A stretch of DNA of 64,000 nucleotides, from NCBI RefSeq assembly GCF_025961225.1, contig NZ_JAOQNG010000001.1, positions 2,700,001 to 2,764,000 of the forward strand, given 5' to 3'. Both the position numbers and the translations under genes were made by a program. Origin of the DNA: Azospirillum canadense (GTDB lineage Bacteria > Pseudomonadota > Alphaproteobacteria > Azospirillales > Azospirillaceae). Each line of letters opens with the position of its first letter. Positions within the stretch are counted from its first letter, which is position 1. This document shows positions 9,551 to 17,960 of the stretch, in pieces. The notes below the pieces were generated by a model. The model was not told where the DNA came from. It did no database searches and worked only from the letters and a program-made list of their open reading frames with translations.

Positions 9551-10242
9551 CCGAGACCACGATCCGCGCCGTCCTCGTCGGCAAGGCCGTTCCCTTCGGC
9601 CCGCCGGGGCGCGCCGGCAACAGCGCCATCGCCAAGACGCCCGTGGACGGCCCGCGCGCCGTGGGGCCCGAAGGCTTCCTGGACGACGAGCAGGGCGACC
9701 GCCGCGTCCACGGCGGCCCCGACAAGGCCATCCACCACTACCCGCTCGACCACCACCCCGCCTGGGCGGCGGATCTGGGCAACGACATTGCGCTGCTGGG
9801 CCAGCCCGGCGCCTTCGGCGAGAACATCTCCACCCTCGGCCTGACGGAGGCCGACATCTGCGTCGGCGACCGCTTCCGCGCCGGCACCGCGCTGCTGGAG
9901 GTGGCGCAGGGCCGCCAGCCCTGCTGGAAGCTGAACCACCGCTTCGGCGTGCCGGACATGGCCCGGCGCGTCCAGACCACCGGGCGCACCGGCTGGTACT
10001 ACCGCGTGCCGGAGCCCGGTGTGATCGGCCCCGGCGACCGGCTGACGCTGGTCGAGCGCCCCTACCCGCAATGGACGCTGACCCGGCTTCTGCACGTCCT
10101 CTACGTGGACACGATGAACCGGGAGGCGCTGGCCGAGATGGCGGCCCTGCCCGTCCTGGCCCAGGCCTGGCGCACGCTCGCCGAACGCCGCCTGGACCGC
10201 AACGCCGTTGAGGACTGGGACGGGCGCCTCAAGGGGAAATAA
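9547..10242 (+). CDS. MOSC domain protein, YiiM-like
   Basis: The 231-residue product resembles YiiM, a molybdenum-cofactor MOSC protein that helps detoxify N-hydroxylated bases. Visible family marks are GNSAIAKTPVDGP, GDRRVHGGPDKAIHHYP, FGENISTLGLTEADICVGDRF and the cysteine in GRQPCWKLNHRF, the expected cofactor ligand. A C-terminal three-alpha-helix-like extension is present. GTG at 9547 overlaps the upstream stop by four bases, which decides the start. The 3' end overlaps the convergent MFS gene by 14 bases. Confidence 0.85.
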   Translation: MTETTIRAVLVGKAVPFGPPGRAGNSAIAKTPVDGPRAVGPEGFLDDEQGDRRVHGGPDKAIHHYPLDHHPAWAADLGNDIALLGQPGAFGENISTLGLTEADICVGDRFRAGTALLEVAQGRQPCWKLNHRFGVPDMARRVQTTGRTGWYYRVPEPGVIGPGDRLTLVERPYPQWTLTRLLHVLYVDTMNREALAEMAALPVLAQAWRTLAERRLDRNAVEDWDGRLKGK

Positions 10243-11422
10243 CCGCCGCCCGGCGGACCGACAGCCACAACGCCGCGGTCGCCGCCACGGCCACCAGTTC
10301 CAGTGCCGCGGACAGCAGCAGGGCCGCCCCCTCCCCCGCCCGTTCGATGACCATGGCGTAGGCGAGCGGGGCCAGGGCGGAGACGTAGAAGCTCGGCGCC
10401 ACCAGCCGGCCGACCGTGCTGCCGTAGGTGCGCGGGTCGAACAGGACCAGTGGCAGCGTGCCGCGCACGATGGTCGCCAGCCCGTTGCCGGCCCCGAACA
10501 GCACGGCGAAGGCGACGCCGGCGGCGACCCACTGCCCGCTCGCCATCCCGGCCAGGAAACCCGGCACCGGCAGCGCCGCGGCGATCAGGGCGAGGCTGGT
10601 CGGGTGCAGCCGCGCGCCGAACAGCACCTCGCACAGCCGGGCGGAGGACTGGCCGATCCCGCGCAGGGTCGAAATCCACACCGCCGCCACCGGCGCCACC
10701 CCCAGCCCGCCGAGGATGCCGATCATGTGCGCCGAGAGGCCGGAGGCGAGCAGGCCGGTCGCCGCCACGATCAGCGCGAAGAGCACCGGCGCCCCAGGCA
10801 CCGGGTGTGGCCGTTCCGCCGCATCGAGCGCCGGACCGTTCTTAGGCTCCACGCGCCGCTCGTAGCGTTCGGCCGGGATGGCGGCGTGCAGGGGAATGGT
10901 CAGCAGAGCGAGAACCGCGTAGCCGACCAGCGCGCCGCGCCAGCCGAAGGCGTCGGCCAGCGCCTGCCCGACCGGCCACAGTGTGGTGGAGGCCAGCCCG
11001 CCCAGCAGGGTGATCTGCGAGATCGGCTTGCGCGCCTGCGGCCCGCCCAGCCGGGCCAGCGCCGCGAAGGCCGCGTCGTACAGCGTCGCCCGCATGGCGA
11101 GGCCGAGCACCAGCCATGACGCGTAGTAGCCCACCACCCCCGTGCAGGCCGCCAGCCCAAGGCAGCCGGCCGCCGACAGCAGCGACCCCGCCACCATCAC
11201 CGGCCGTCCGCCCCAGCGGTCGATCGCCTTGCCGATCGCCGTGGAGGTCAGCCCCATGACCAGAAGCGCCGCGGTGAAGCCGCCGAAGGCGACCGGAAGG
11301 CTCAGGCCCAGGTCGGCGGCCATGACCTTCCCGAACAGGCCGATCAGGTAATAGGAGATGCCCCAGCACACGAGCTGCGAGACGCCGAGCAGCCAGACCA
11401 GCTTTCGTGTGATGTGCGACAT
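10229..11422 (-). CDS. MFS transporter
   Basis: This 397-residue inner-membrane protein has about twelve hydrophobic segments and the MFS-type loop GKAIDRWGGRPVMVAG between helices 2 and 3. It begins MSHITRKLVWLLGVSQLVCWGISYYLIGLFGK. This start resembles carriers near LysR regulators, but the substrate cannot be read from sequence. It is divergent from a LysR gene with a 103-base intergenic region, the usual arrangement for a regulator and its target. Confidence 0.85.
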   Translation of the reverse strand: MSHITRKLVWLLGVSQLVCWGISYYLIGLFGKVMAADLGLSLPVAFGGFTAALLVMGLTSTAIGKAIDRWGGRPVMVAGSLLSAAGCLGLAACTGVVGYYASWLVLGLAMRATLYDAAFAALARLGGPQARKPISQITLLGGLASTTLWPVGQALADAFGWRGALVGYAVLALLTIPLHAAIPAERYERRVEPKNGPALDAAERPHPVPGAPVLFALIVAATGLLASGLSAHMIGILGGLGVAPVAAVWISTLRGIGQSSARLCEVLFGARLHPTSLALIAAALPVPGFLAGMASGQWVAAGVAFAVLFGAGNGLATIVRGTLPLVLFDPRTYGSTVGRLVAPSFYVSALAPLAYAMVIERAGEGAALLLSAALELVAVAATAALWLSVRRAAVISP

Positions 11423-11480
11423 GGGACCATTCGACGCGGGAAGGACGGGTCAGGCCACGATAGGCACCTGATGCTGCGCC

Positions 11481-11495
11481 GACAAACGACTTGTC
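11481..11495. promoter_or_regulatory. Candidate operator between MFS and LysR genes
   Basis: GACAA and TTGTC form a 5-bp dyad around a 5-base centre in the divergent promoter region. It is a reasonable LysR-type binding half-site pair, but such a short dyad can arise by chance. Confidence 0.3.
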
Positions 11496-11525
11496 TTCTC
11501 CCGACCCTTGAGAAAAACTCAATCG

Positions 11526-12404
11526 ATGCCGCCCCGTCTGCCCCCGCTGAACGCCCTGCGCGCCTTCGTCGCCGCCGCCCGCCATTCCAGCTTCCGTCTC
11601 GCCGCGGAGGAGCTGAGCGTCACTCCCGGCGCGGTCAGCCGGCAGATCCGCACGCTGGAGGACTTCCTCGGCACCCCGCTGTTCGACCGCAGCCAGCGGC
11701 AGGTGCGGCTGACGGAGGTCGGGGCGCGCTACTTCACGCGGATGGCCGACCTGTTCAGTGAAATCCAGCAAGCGACCGAGACCATCCTCGACGCGAGTCT
11801 CCGCCAGACCATCCGCCTGGACTGCATCCCGACGTTCGCCATGCATTGGCTGCTGCCGCGCCTGCCGCGGTTCCAGCAGGCCTTTCCCGATCTGGAAGTG
11901 TCGCTGTCCACCGCCCCCGGCCCCATCGACACGACCCAGCGCTTCGACTACGCGATCCGGCGCGACCCCGCCCATTTCGCCGGGTTGAAGCCCCTGCCGC
12001 TGATGGCGGAACACTGCGCGCCGGTGTGCAGCCCGGCGCTGGCGGAGATGGCGTCGATCCGCACGCCGGCCGACCTGACCGGCCAGACCATCATCACCAT
12101 CCGCGCCCGCACCGACCTGTGGCCGGCCTGGTGCACCGCGCAGGGGCTGGAACTCCAGGCTTTTCGCAGCCGGATGGAGGTGGACCACACCTACTTCGCC
12201 ATCCAGGCTGCCGAGGACGGGCTGGGAGTCGCGGTCGTGCCCCTGCTGTTCGTGGAGCGCTCCCTGTCCACCGGCCGGCTGACCACGCCGTTGGGCGCCG
12301 GGACGGTGGTGTCCGGCCATTATTACCTGTTGGAAAGCCGCCAGCGCGGCCACACCGAGGCGCCGCAGTTCCGCGACTGGCTGATCGCGCAGGCGGGCGC
12401 CTGA
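11526..12404 (+). CDS. LysR family transcriptional regulator (GcvA-like)
   Basis: This 292-residue regulator has an N-terminal winged helix-turn-helix (LNALRAFVAAARHSSFRLAAEELSVTPGAVSRQIRTLE) and a C-terminal ligand-binding domain. The helix-turn-helix matches the GcvA/AmpR-like subgroup. ATG at 11526 gives the normal MPPRLPPLNALR start; a TTG six codons earlier is in frame. It is divergent from the MFS gene and probably controls it and itself. A 29-bp perfect hairpin follows its stop codon and may terminate the transcript. Confidence 0.9.
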   Translation: MPPRLPPLNALRAFVAAARHSSFRLAAEELSVTPGAVSRQIRTLEDFLGTPLFDRSQRQVRLTEVGARYFTRMADLFSEIQQATETILDASLRQTIRLDCIPTFAMHWLLPRLPRFQQAFPDLEVSLSTAPGPIDTTQRFDYAIRRDPAHFAGLKPLPLMAEHCAPVCSPALAEMASIRTPADLTGQTIITIRARTDLWPAWCTAQGLELQAFRSRMEVDHTYFAIQAAEDGLGVAVVPLLFVERSLSTGRLTTPLGAGTVVSGHYYLLESRQRGHTEAPQFRDWLIAQAGA

Positions 12405-12411
12405 CAGGCTT

Positions 12412-12475
12412 TCACCACAGAGACGCGGAGACACAGAGAGCGTGGTCTCTCTGTGTCTCCGCGTCTCTGTGGTGA
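12412..12475. repeat. Perfect 29-bp inverted repeat
   Basis: The arms 12412-12440 and 12447-12475 are perfectly complementary with a 6-base loop. The arms are built from short purine-rich repeats (CAGAGAC, GGAGACACAGAG). It sits 8 bases after the LysR stop. It lacks a T-run, so it is either a terminator-like RNA hairpin or a dispersed palindromic repeat. Elements beginning TTCACCACAGAG are common between genes in many bacteria (from memory). Confidence 0.85.
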
Positions 12476-12588
12476 CCCATTCACTCCCCGGCACATCGCT
12501 TGCAAATACGTCGGCAGCACCAGACGCACCCTGCCCGCCTTTTGGGCGATCCGCCCACTGTTTGCTTCCGAAGCGGGCGATTCAAAGC

Positions 12589-12617
12589 TTGCGTAAATTT
12601 GCCCAATATCGTATCAG
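12589..12617 (+). promoter_or_regulatory. Candidate sigma-70 promoter for amtB
   Basis: TTGCGT (12589-12594) and TATCAG (12612-12617) are spaced by 17 bases, 42 bases before the ATG. I looked for a sigma-54 GG-N10-GC pair, which nitrogen-regulated amtB genes often have, and found none. Confidence 0.35.
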
Positions 12618-12658
12618 TTCGCCTACTTTTTAGGCATCTTGCTGAAGGTTTGGGCAAA

Positions 12659-13888
12659 ATGGGTGCAGCGAAGACCGGCGGAGACGTCCTCTTTGTCCTC
12701 ATCGGCGCCGTGATGGTGCTGGCCATGCATTGCGGTTTCGCGCTGCTGGAGGTCGGGACGGTCCGGGAGAAAAATCAGGTGAACGCGCTGGTGAAGATCC
12801 TGTCGGACTTCGCCATGTCCACCATCGCCTACTTCTTCGTCGGCTACGCGGTGGCCTACGGCGTGGACTTCTTCGCCGACGCCAAGACGCTGGTCGGCAA
12901 GGGCGCCGCTGGCTTCGCCGCCTACGGCTACGACCTCGTGAAGTTCTTCTTCCTGGCGACCTTCGCCGCCGCCGTGCCGGCCATCGTGTCGGGCGGCATC
13001 GCGGAGCGGGCGAAATTCTGGCCGCAGGCCTGCGCCACGCTGCTGCTGATCGCCTTCTTCTACCCGGCGATCGAAGGCATGGTGTGGGGCACGCGGCTCG
13101 GGCTGCAGGACTGGATGACCGCAACCTTCGGCCAGCCCTTCCACGATTTCGCCGGCTCCGTCGTCGTGCACGCCTTCGGCGGCTGGGTGGCGCTGGGCGC
13201 GGTGCTGATGCTGGGCAACCGGCGCGGCCGCTACCGCCACAACGGGTCGCTGGTCGCCATCCCGCCGTCCAACATCCCCTTCCTGGCGCTGGGCGCCTGG
13301 GTGCTGGCCGTGGGCTGGTTCGGCTTCAACGTGATGAGCGCGCAGTCGCTCGACGGCGTCTCCGGCCTCGTCGCCATCAACTCACTGATGGCCATGGTCG
13401 GCGGCATCGTCACATCGCTGGTGATCAGCCGCAACGACCCGGGCTTCGTTCACAACGGCGCGCTGGCTGGGCTGGTGGCGGTCTGCGCGGGCTCCGACGT
13501 GATGCACCCGCTGGGCGCGCTGATCACCGGCGGCATTGCCGGGCTGCTGTTCGTCTGGGCCTTCAACAAATGCCAGATCAACTGGAAGATCGACGACGTG
13601 CTGGGCGTCTGGCCGCTGCACGGGCTGTGCGGCTTGACCGGCGGCATCCTGGCCGGTGTCTTCGGGCAGGAAAGCCTGGGCGGCATGGGCGGTGTCTCGC
13701 TGCCGGCGCAAGCCGTGGGCACGCTGGGCGGTGCGGCCTTCGGCCTGCTCTCCGGCCTCATCGTCTACGGCGCGCTGAAGATGACCGTCGGCATCCGCCT
13801 GGACGCGGAGGAGGAGCATCGCGGTGCGGACCTGTCGTTGCACCAGATCACCGCCTATCCCGAGGCGGACGCCCCTGCCCTGCGCTGA
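12659..13888 (+). CDS. amtB: Ammonium transporter
   Basis: This 409-residue Amt/MEP family membrane channel has about eleven membrane segments. It shows the Amt signature around HDFAGSVVVHAFGGWVALG, carrying one of the twin pore histidines, and WPLHGLCGLTGGILAGVFG, carrying the other. The protein begins MGAAKTGGDVLFVLIGAVMV with no cleavable leader, so it is the short Amt type. GAAGG lies about 11 bases before the ATG. No PII gene (glnB/glnK) adjoins it, unlike the classical glnK-amtB operon. It is inserted between purS and purQ-purL. Confidence 0.93.
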   Translation: MGAAKTGGDVLFVLIGAVMVLAMHCGFALLEVGTVREKNQVNALVKILSDFAMSTIAYFFVGYAVAYGVDFFADAKTLVGKGAAGFAAYGYDLVKFFFLATFAAAVPAIVSGGIAERAKFWPQACATLLLIAFFYPAIEGMVWGTRLGLQDWMTATFGQPFHDFAGSVVVHAFGGWVALGAVLMLGNRRGRYRHNGSLVAIPPSNIPFLALGAWVLAVGWFGFNVMSAQSLDGVSGLVAINSLMAMVGGIVTSLVISRNDPGFVHNGALAGLVAVCAGSDVMHPLGALITGGIAGLLFVWAFNKCQINWKIDDVLGVWPLHGLCGLTGGILAGVFGQESLGGMGGVSLPAQAVGTLGGAAFGLLSGLIVYGALKMTVGIRLDAEEEHRGADLSLHQITAYPEADAPALR

Positions 13889-13891
13889 ACA

Positions 13892-13927
13892 GGGGGTTAT
13901 TGCCCCCGATAAGGCCTATATCGGGGG
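13892..13927 (+). terminator. Overlapping, mutually exclusive hairpins after amtB
   Basis: GGGGG (13892-13896) can pair with CCCCC (13903-13907). The same C-run begins a 9-bp arm (13903-13911) that pairs with 13919-13927. The two hairpins cannot form together. There is no strong T-run. It probably serves as the amtB transcript end. Confidence 0.45.
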
Positions 13928-13936
13928 TCGGACCCC

Positions 13937-13965
13937 TTGCTTTGACGGGGCCGGGCCTTTAGTGT
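13937..13965 (+). promoter_or_regulatory. Candidate sigma-70 promoter for purQ-purL
   Basis: TTGCTT (13937-13942) and TAGTGT (13960-13965) are 17 bases apart and 46 bases before the purQ ATG. This would let purQ-purL be transcribed independently of amtB. Confidence 0.4.
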
Positions 13966-14011
13966 CCGGCCTCGAACCGTTCCCCCCACGACGCCGGATT
14001 TCCCAAGCCCC

Positions 14012-14701
14012 ATGAAGGCCGCCGTCATCGTTTTCCCCGGCTCCAACCGCGAACGCGACGCCGTCGCCGCGCTGGAGGCCGCCAGCGGGACCAAGCCGCA
14101 TCTGGTCTGGCACCGCGACACCGAACTGCCCAAGGTCGACTTGATCCTCGTGCCGGGCGGCTTCTCCTATGGCGATTACCTGCGCTCCGGCGCCATGGCG
14201 GCACACTCGCCGATCATGCGCGAGGTGAAGGCGCGGGCCGATCAGGGCGTGCGGGTGCTCGGCATCTGCAACGGCTTCCAGATCATCACGGAGGCGGGGC
14301 TTCTGCCCGGCGCCCTGATGCGCAACGCCAAGCTGAAGTTCGTCTGCCGCACCGTGCACCTGCGCGTGGAGAACACGGACAGCCCCTTCACGGCCAAGTA
14401 CCGCAAGGGGCAGATCGTCCGCTACCCGGTGGCGCACGGCGACGGCAACTACTGGACCGACGCGGAGGCGGTGAAGCGGCTGGACGGCGAGGGCCAGGTG
14501 GCCTTCCGCTACGTCAGCGACGCGGGCCGCGACGACGGGCTGTGGAACCCGAACGGTTCGTTGGACGACATCGCCGGCATCTTCAACGCCAAGCGCACCG
14601 TGCTGGGCCTGATGCCGCACCCCGAGGACGCGGTGTCCGCCTTCCACGGCAACACCGACGGCAAGCCCCTGTTCGACGGTCTGGTGGAGGCCCTGTCGTG
14701 A
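14012..14701 (+). CDS. purQ: FGAM synthase subunit PurQ (glutamine amidotransferase)
   Basis: PurQ (229 residues) hydrolyses glutamine to feed ammonia to PurL in the fourth step of purine synthesis. The class I amidotransferase nucleophile lies in LGICNGFQ. The N-terminus [16 protein letters not shown] and [12 protein letters not shown] are typical, and [10 protein letters not shown] near the end carries the catalytic His and nearby residues. It overlaps purL by four bases (GTGA), so translation is coupled. PurS, the third subunit, is encoded at 8610-8852. Confidence 0.96.
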   Translation: MKAAVIVFPGSNRERDAVAALEAASGTKPHLVWHRDTELPKVDLILVPGGFSYGDYLRSGAMAAHSPIMREVKARADQGVRVLGICNGFQIITEAGLLPGALMRNAKLKFVCRTVHLRVENTDSPFTAKYRKGQIVRYPVAHGDGNYWTDAEAVKRLDGEGQVAFRYVSDAGRDDGLWNPNGSLDDIAGIFNAKRTVLGLMPHPEDAVSAFHGNTDGKPLFDGLVEALS

Positions 14702-16914
14702 CCACCGCGCAGCAGCCCGAAGTCTCCCTTGAGATGGCCCGCGAGTTCGGCCTGTCCGAAGGGGAATACAACAGCGCCCTGGAGATCCTGGGACGCAAGC
14801 CGACCTACACGGAACTGGGCATCATCTCGGTGATGTGGTCGGAGCACTGCTCCTACAAGTCGTCCAAGAAGTGGCTGATGACGCTGCCGACCACCGGCCC
14901 GCAGGTTATCTGCGGCCCCGGCGAGAACGCCGGCGTGGTCGATGCCGGCGACGGCGACGCCATCATCTTCAAGATGGAGAGCCACAACCACCCGTCCTAC
15001 ATCGAGCCCTTCCAGGGCGCGGCGACGGGCGTGGGCGGCATCCTGCGCGACGTGTTCACCATGGGCGCCCGGCCCATCGCGAACATGAACGCGCTGCGTT
15101 TCGGCTCGCCCGACCACCCGAAGACCCGCCATCTGGTGTCGGGCGTGGTCGCCGGCATTGCCCATTACGGCAACTGCGTCGGCGTGCCGACCATCGGCGG
15201 CGAGACGAACTTCCACCCGGCCTACAACGGCAACATCCTGGTCAACGCCATGACCGTGGGCGTCGCCAAGGCCGACCGGATCTTCTATTCGGCCGCCGCC
15301 GGCATCGGCAACCCGGTGGTCTATGTCGGGTCCAAGACGGGCCGCGACGGCATCCACGGCGCCACCATGGCGTCGGCCGAGTTCAGCGAGGATTCGGAGG
15401 AGAAGCGCCCGACCGTGCAGGTCGGCGACCCCTTCACCGAGAAGCTGCTGATCGAGGCCTGCTTGGAGCTGATGGAGACGGACGCCATCGTTGCCATCCA
15501 GGACATGGGTGCGGCCGGCCTGACCTCCTCCTCGGTCGAGATGGCCGGCAAGGGCGGCCTGGGCATCGAGCTGGTGCTCGACGACGTGCCGATGCGCGAG
15601 GAGGGGATGACCCCCTACGAGATCATGCTCTCCGAAAGCCAGGAGCGCATGCTGATCATCCTGAAGCCCGGCCGCGAGGACGTCGCCCGCGCGATCTTCG
15701 AGAAGTGGGAGCTGGACTTCGCCGTCATTGGCCACCTGACCGACAACGGCAAGCTGGTCATCAAGATGCACGGCCAGACTTGGTGCGACATGCCGATCGC
15801 GCCGGTGTCCAACGCCTCCCCGCTCTACGACCGTCCGTGGGAACCGACCCCGGCCGCCGCGGAGCTTGAGGAGTCGGTGCGCGCCCTGCCGGCCGGCAAG
15901 ACGCTGGGCGACATCCTGGAAAAGATCGTCGCCTGCCCCGACCAAGCCTCCAAGCGCTGGATTTGGGAGCAGTACGACAGCCTGGTGAACGGCGACACCC
16001 GCTACATGTCCGGCCAGGCCGACGCGGGCGTGGTGCGGCTGCCCGGCCAGACCAAGGGCATCGCCGTCACCACCGACTGCACCCCGCGCTACTGCCTTGC
16101 CGACCCGGTCCGCGGCGGCGCCCAGGCGGTGGCCGAGGCGTTCCGCAACCTGTCCGCCGTCGGCGCCCTGCCGCTCGCCGTCACCGACAACATGAACTTC
16201 GGCAACCCCGAGAAGCCGCGGATCATGGGCCAGTTCGTGGGCGCCATCCAGGGCATGGCCGACGCCTGCCGCGCGCTGGACTTCCCGGTCGTGTCGGGCA
16301 ACGTCTCGCTCTACAACGAGACGAACGGCGAGGCCATCCTGCCGACGCCGGCCATCGGCGCCGTCGGCCTGCTGCCCGACGCCGTGATGGCCGTGGGCAT
16401 CGCCTTCAAGAACGAGGGCGACACGATCCTCCTCATTGGTGAGACGCAGGGCCACCTCGGCCAGTCGCTTTACCTGCGGGAGATCCTGGGCCGCGAGGAC
16501 GGCCCTCCGCCGCCGGTCGATCTGGCGGTGGAGCGCCGCAACGGCGACTTCGTCCGCGGCATCGTCCGCGAGGGGCTGGTGGTGTCGAGCCACGACATCC
16601 AGGACGGCGGCCTGCTGGTGACCGTGGCCGAGATGGCCATGGCCGGCGGCATCGGCGCCAACCTGTCCGGCCTGGATGGGGCCGACGCCGGAACTCTGTT
16701 CGGCGAGGACCAGGGCCGCTATGTCCTGGCCGTCCGCCCTGACAAGGCCGCAGCGGTGCAGGAGAAGGCCAAGGCTGCCGGCGTGCCAGTGACCGTGCTC
16801 GGCAAGACCAACGGCACGGCCCTGACCGGCCGCGGCGGCGAGGCGATCACCATCGCCCGCCTGAAAAAGGCCAACGAGGCTTGGCTGCCGGGCTACATGG
16901 CCGCCGCCGAGTAA
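14698..16914 (+). CDS. purL: FGAM synthase subunit PurL, short form
   Basis: PurL (738 residues) is the ATP-dependent catalytic subunit that converts FGAR to FGAM with ammonia from PurQ. The length matches the short PurL that requires PurS and PurQ. Conserved stretches are [15 protein letters not shown] near the N-terminus, [27 protein letters not shown], the ATP-binding loop, and [11 protein letters not shown]. The GTG at 14698 overlaps the purQ stop and fixes the start. It is followed by a group of hairpins ending in a clear terminator. Confidence 0.97.
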   Translation: MTTAQQPEVSLEMAREFGLSEGEYNSALEILGRKPTYTELGIISVMWSEHCSYKSSKKWLMTLPTTGPQVICGPGENAGVVDAGDGDAIIFKMESHNHPSYIEPFQGAATGVGGILRDVFTMGARPIANMNALRFGSPDHPKTRHLVSGVVAGIAHYGNCVGVPTIGGETNFHPAYNGNILVNAMTVGVAKADRIFYSAAAGIGNPVVYVGSKTGRDGIHGATMASAEFSEDSEEKRPTVQVGDPFTEKLLIEACLELMETDAIVAIQDMGAAGLTSSSVEMAGKGGLGIELVLDDVPMREEGMTPYEIMLSESQERMLIILKPGREDVARAIFEKWELDFAVIGHLTDNGKLVIKMHGQTWCDMPIAPVSNASPLYDRPWEPTPAAAELEESVRALPAGKTLGDILEKIVACPDQASKRWIWEQYDSLVNGDTRYMSGQADAGVVRLPGQTKGIAVTTDCTPRYCLADPVRGGAQAVAEAFRNLSAVGALPLAVTDNMNFGNPEKPRIMGQFVGAIQGMADACRALDFPVVSGNVSLYNETNGEAILPTPAIGAVGLLPDAVMAVGIAFKNEGDTILLIGETQGHLGQSLYLREILGREDGPPPPVDLAVERRNGDFVRGIVREGLVVSSHDIQDGGLLVTVAEMAMAGGIGANLSGLDGADAGTLFGEDQGRYVLAVRPDKAAAVQEKAKAAGVPVTVLGKTNGTALTGRGGEAITIARLKKANEAWLPGYMAAAE

Positions 16915-16916
16915 TT

Positions 16917-17032
16917 AAAGCGGATTGCGATCCGCTTTGGACCGCGACGGCGGGTCCGGCCGCCCATGCGGCCGAAGCCCGGCCGGCGAATGAGGCCATA
17001 TGAATCTAAAGCGAACGGAAGTTCGCTTTAGA
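16917..17032 (+). repeat. Two short hairpins downstream of purL
   Basis: A 9-bp stem (16917-16925 with 16930-16938) and a 12-bp stem (17005-17016 with 17021-17032) both contain the AAAGCG...CGCTTT core with purine-rich or GC loops. They resemble two copies of one palindromic unit placed before the actual terminator. Confidence 0.6.
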
Positions 17033-17045
17033 CGCGATCGACGCG

Positions 17046-17087
17046 AAAGGCCGGGCGGCGGAAACGTCGTCCGGCCTTTTTTATTTT
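17046..17087 (+). terminator. Intrinsic terminator of purQ-purL
   Basis: A fully paired 15-bp stem (17046-17060 with 17065-17079, two G-U pairs) closes on a GAAA tetraloop and is followed by TTTTTATTTTTG. It is a textbook terminator. Confidence 0.9.
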
Positions 17088-17255
17088 TGCGGTGCCCGTC
17101 CGAAAAAGATCGCCGTCTCCGCACAGGTGTGCGCGCTGGTTGATTCAGGTCAGCCCGGTTGCCTTAACGAATCCTTATACGTGCAGCGGGCATGGTTTTT
17201 CCCCGAAACACCGGGGATGGCCCGATCCGCCCGTACGGTCGGCGAGGAGGATGAG

Positions 17256-17567
17256 GTGACACTGATCAAGTGGAGCGACGAAGGCGGGCAGGTCCGCCTT
17301 GGCCTGCCGAGCGACCTCGACCTCCCCATGGCTCAGCCGCTTCTGGAGGGCTTGCGCGCCGGCTTCGGCGCGTCCGACACCGTGATCGCCGACGCGGGCG
17401 CGGTGGAGCGCGTCAGCACCGCCTGCATCCAGGCCCTGCTGGCCGCGTCGCGCCACGCCGCCGAACACAACCGCACATTCGCCATCCTGCAGCCGTCCGA
17501 GGTTCTGACGGAGGCGTGCGAGGATCTGGGCCTCGCCCCCTGGCTGAAGCAATGGAGCCGAGCGTGA
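17256..17567 (+). CDS. STAS domain protein at the head of the che cluster
   Basis: This 103-residue protein is a single STAS-like domain. The segment IADAGAVERVSTACIQALLAASRHA occupies the place of the phosphorylatable Ser loop of anti-sigma factor antagonists, although the usual DSAG becomes VSTA. It may act as a scaffold or partner in signalling; no activity is shown. The GTG at 17256 is preceded by AGGAGG at five bases, which decides the start over an in-frame ATG at 17217. It overlaps cheY by four bases. STAS genes next to cheY are known in some alphaproteobacterial che loci, by inference from memory. Confidence 0.75.
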   Translation: MTLIKWSDEGGQVRLGLPSDLDLPMAQPLLEGLRAGFGASDTVIADAGAVERVSTACIQALLAASRHAAEHNRTFAILQPSEVLTEACEDLGLAPWLKQWSRA

Positions 17568-17929
17568 AGAAAAAGGTTCTCACCGTCGATGATTCGCGGA
17601 CCATGCGGGACATGGTCGCCTTCACGCTGAAGGGCGCGGGCTACGACGTGGTGGAGGCCGGCGATGGGCAGCAGGCGCTGACCCTCATCGGCACCAACAA
17701 GGTGGACCTCGTCATCACCGACCTGAACATGCCGGTGATGGACGGCCTGACGCTGATCCGCCGCCTGCGCGCGACACCGGCCCACCGCACGTTGCCGATC
17801 CTGATGCTGACCACAGAGGCGGACGAGTCGAAGAAGGCGGAAGGCCGGTCGGCCGGGGCGACGGGCTGGATCGTCAAGCCCTTCAACCCCGACAAGCTGA
17901 TTTCCGTCGTGCAGAAGGTCTGCGGCTGA
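17564..17929 (+). CDS. cheY: Chemotaxis response regulator CheY
   Basis: This is a single-domain receiver of 121 residues. The acidic pair is in TVDDSRTMRD, the phospho-acceptor Asp53 in ITDLNMPVMDG, the switch Thr in MLTTEAD and the Lys in IVKPFNPDKL. It would carry the phosphoryl signal from CheA. GTG at 17564 is chosen because GGAG lies six bases upstream and the GTGA overlap couples it to the STAS gene. An ATG at 17552 would add four residues. The cheA start follows after 31 bases. Confidence 0.93.
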   Translation: MKKKVLTVDDSRTMRDMVAFTLKGAGYDVVEAGDGQQALTLIGTNKVDLVITDLNMPVMDGLTLIRRLRATPAHRTLPILMLTTEADESKKAEGRSAGATGWIVKPFNPDKLISVVQKVCG

Positions 17930-17960
17930 CGCCGCACTCTTGGCTTGTGAGGGCACGCCC

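Noticed and set aside
10842..12494. Long minus-strand open frame spanning MFS and LysR
   Set aside because: It runs antisense to LysR and out of frame in the MFS gene; it shows no domain. Both real genes have clear families.
12405..12658. Sigma-54 promoter for amtB
   Set aside because: No GG-N10-GC pair with proper context was found on the plus strand.
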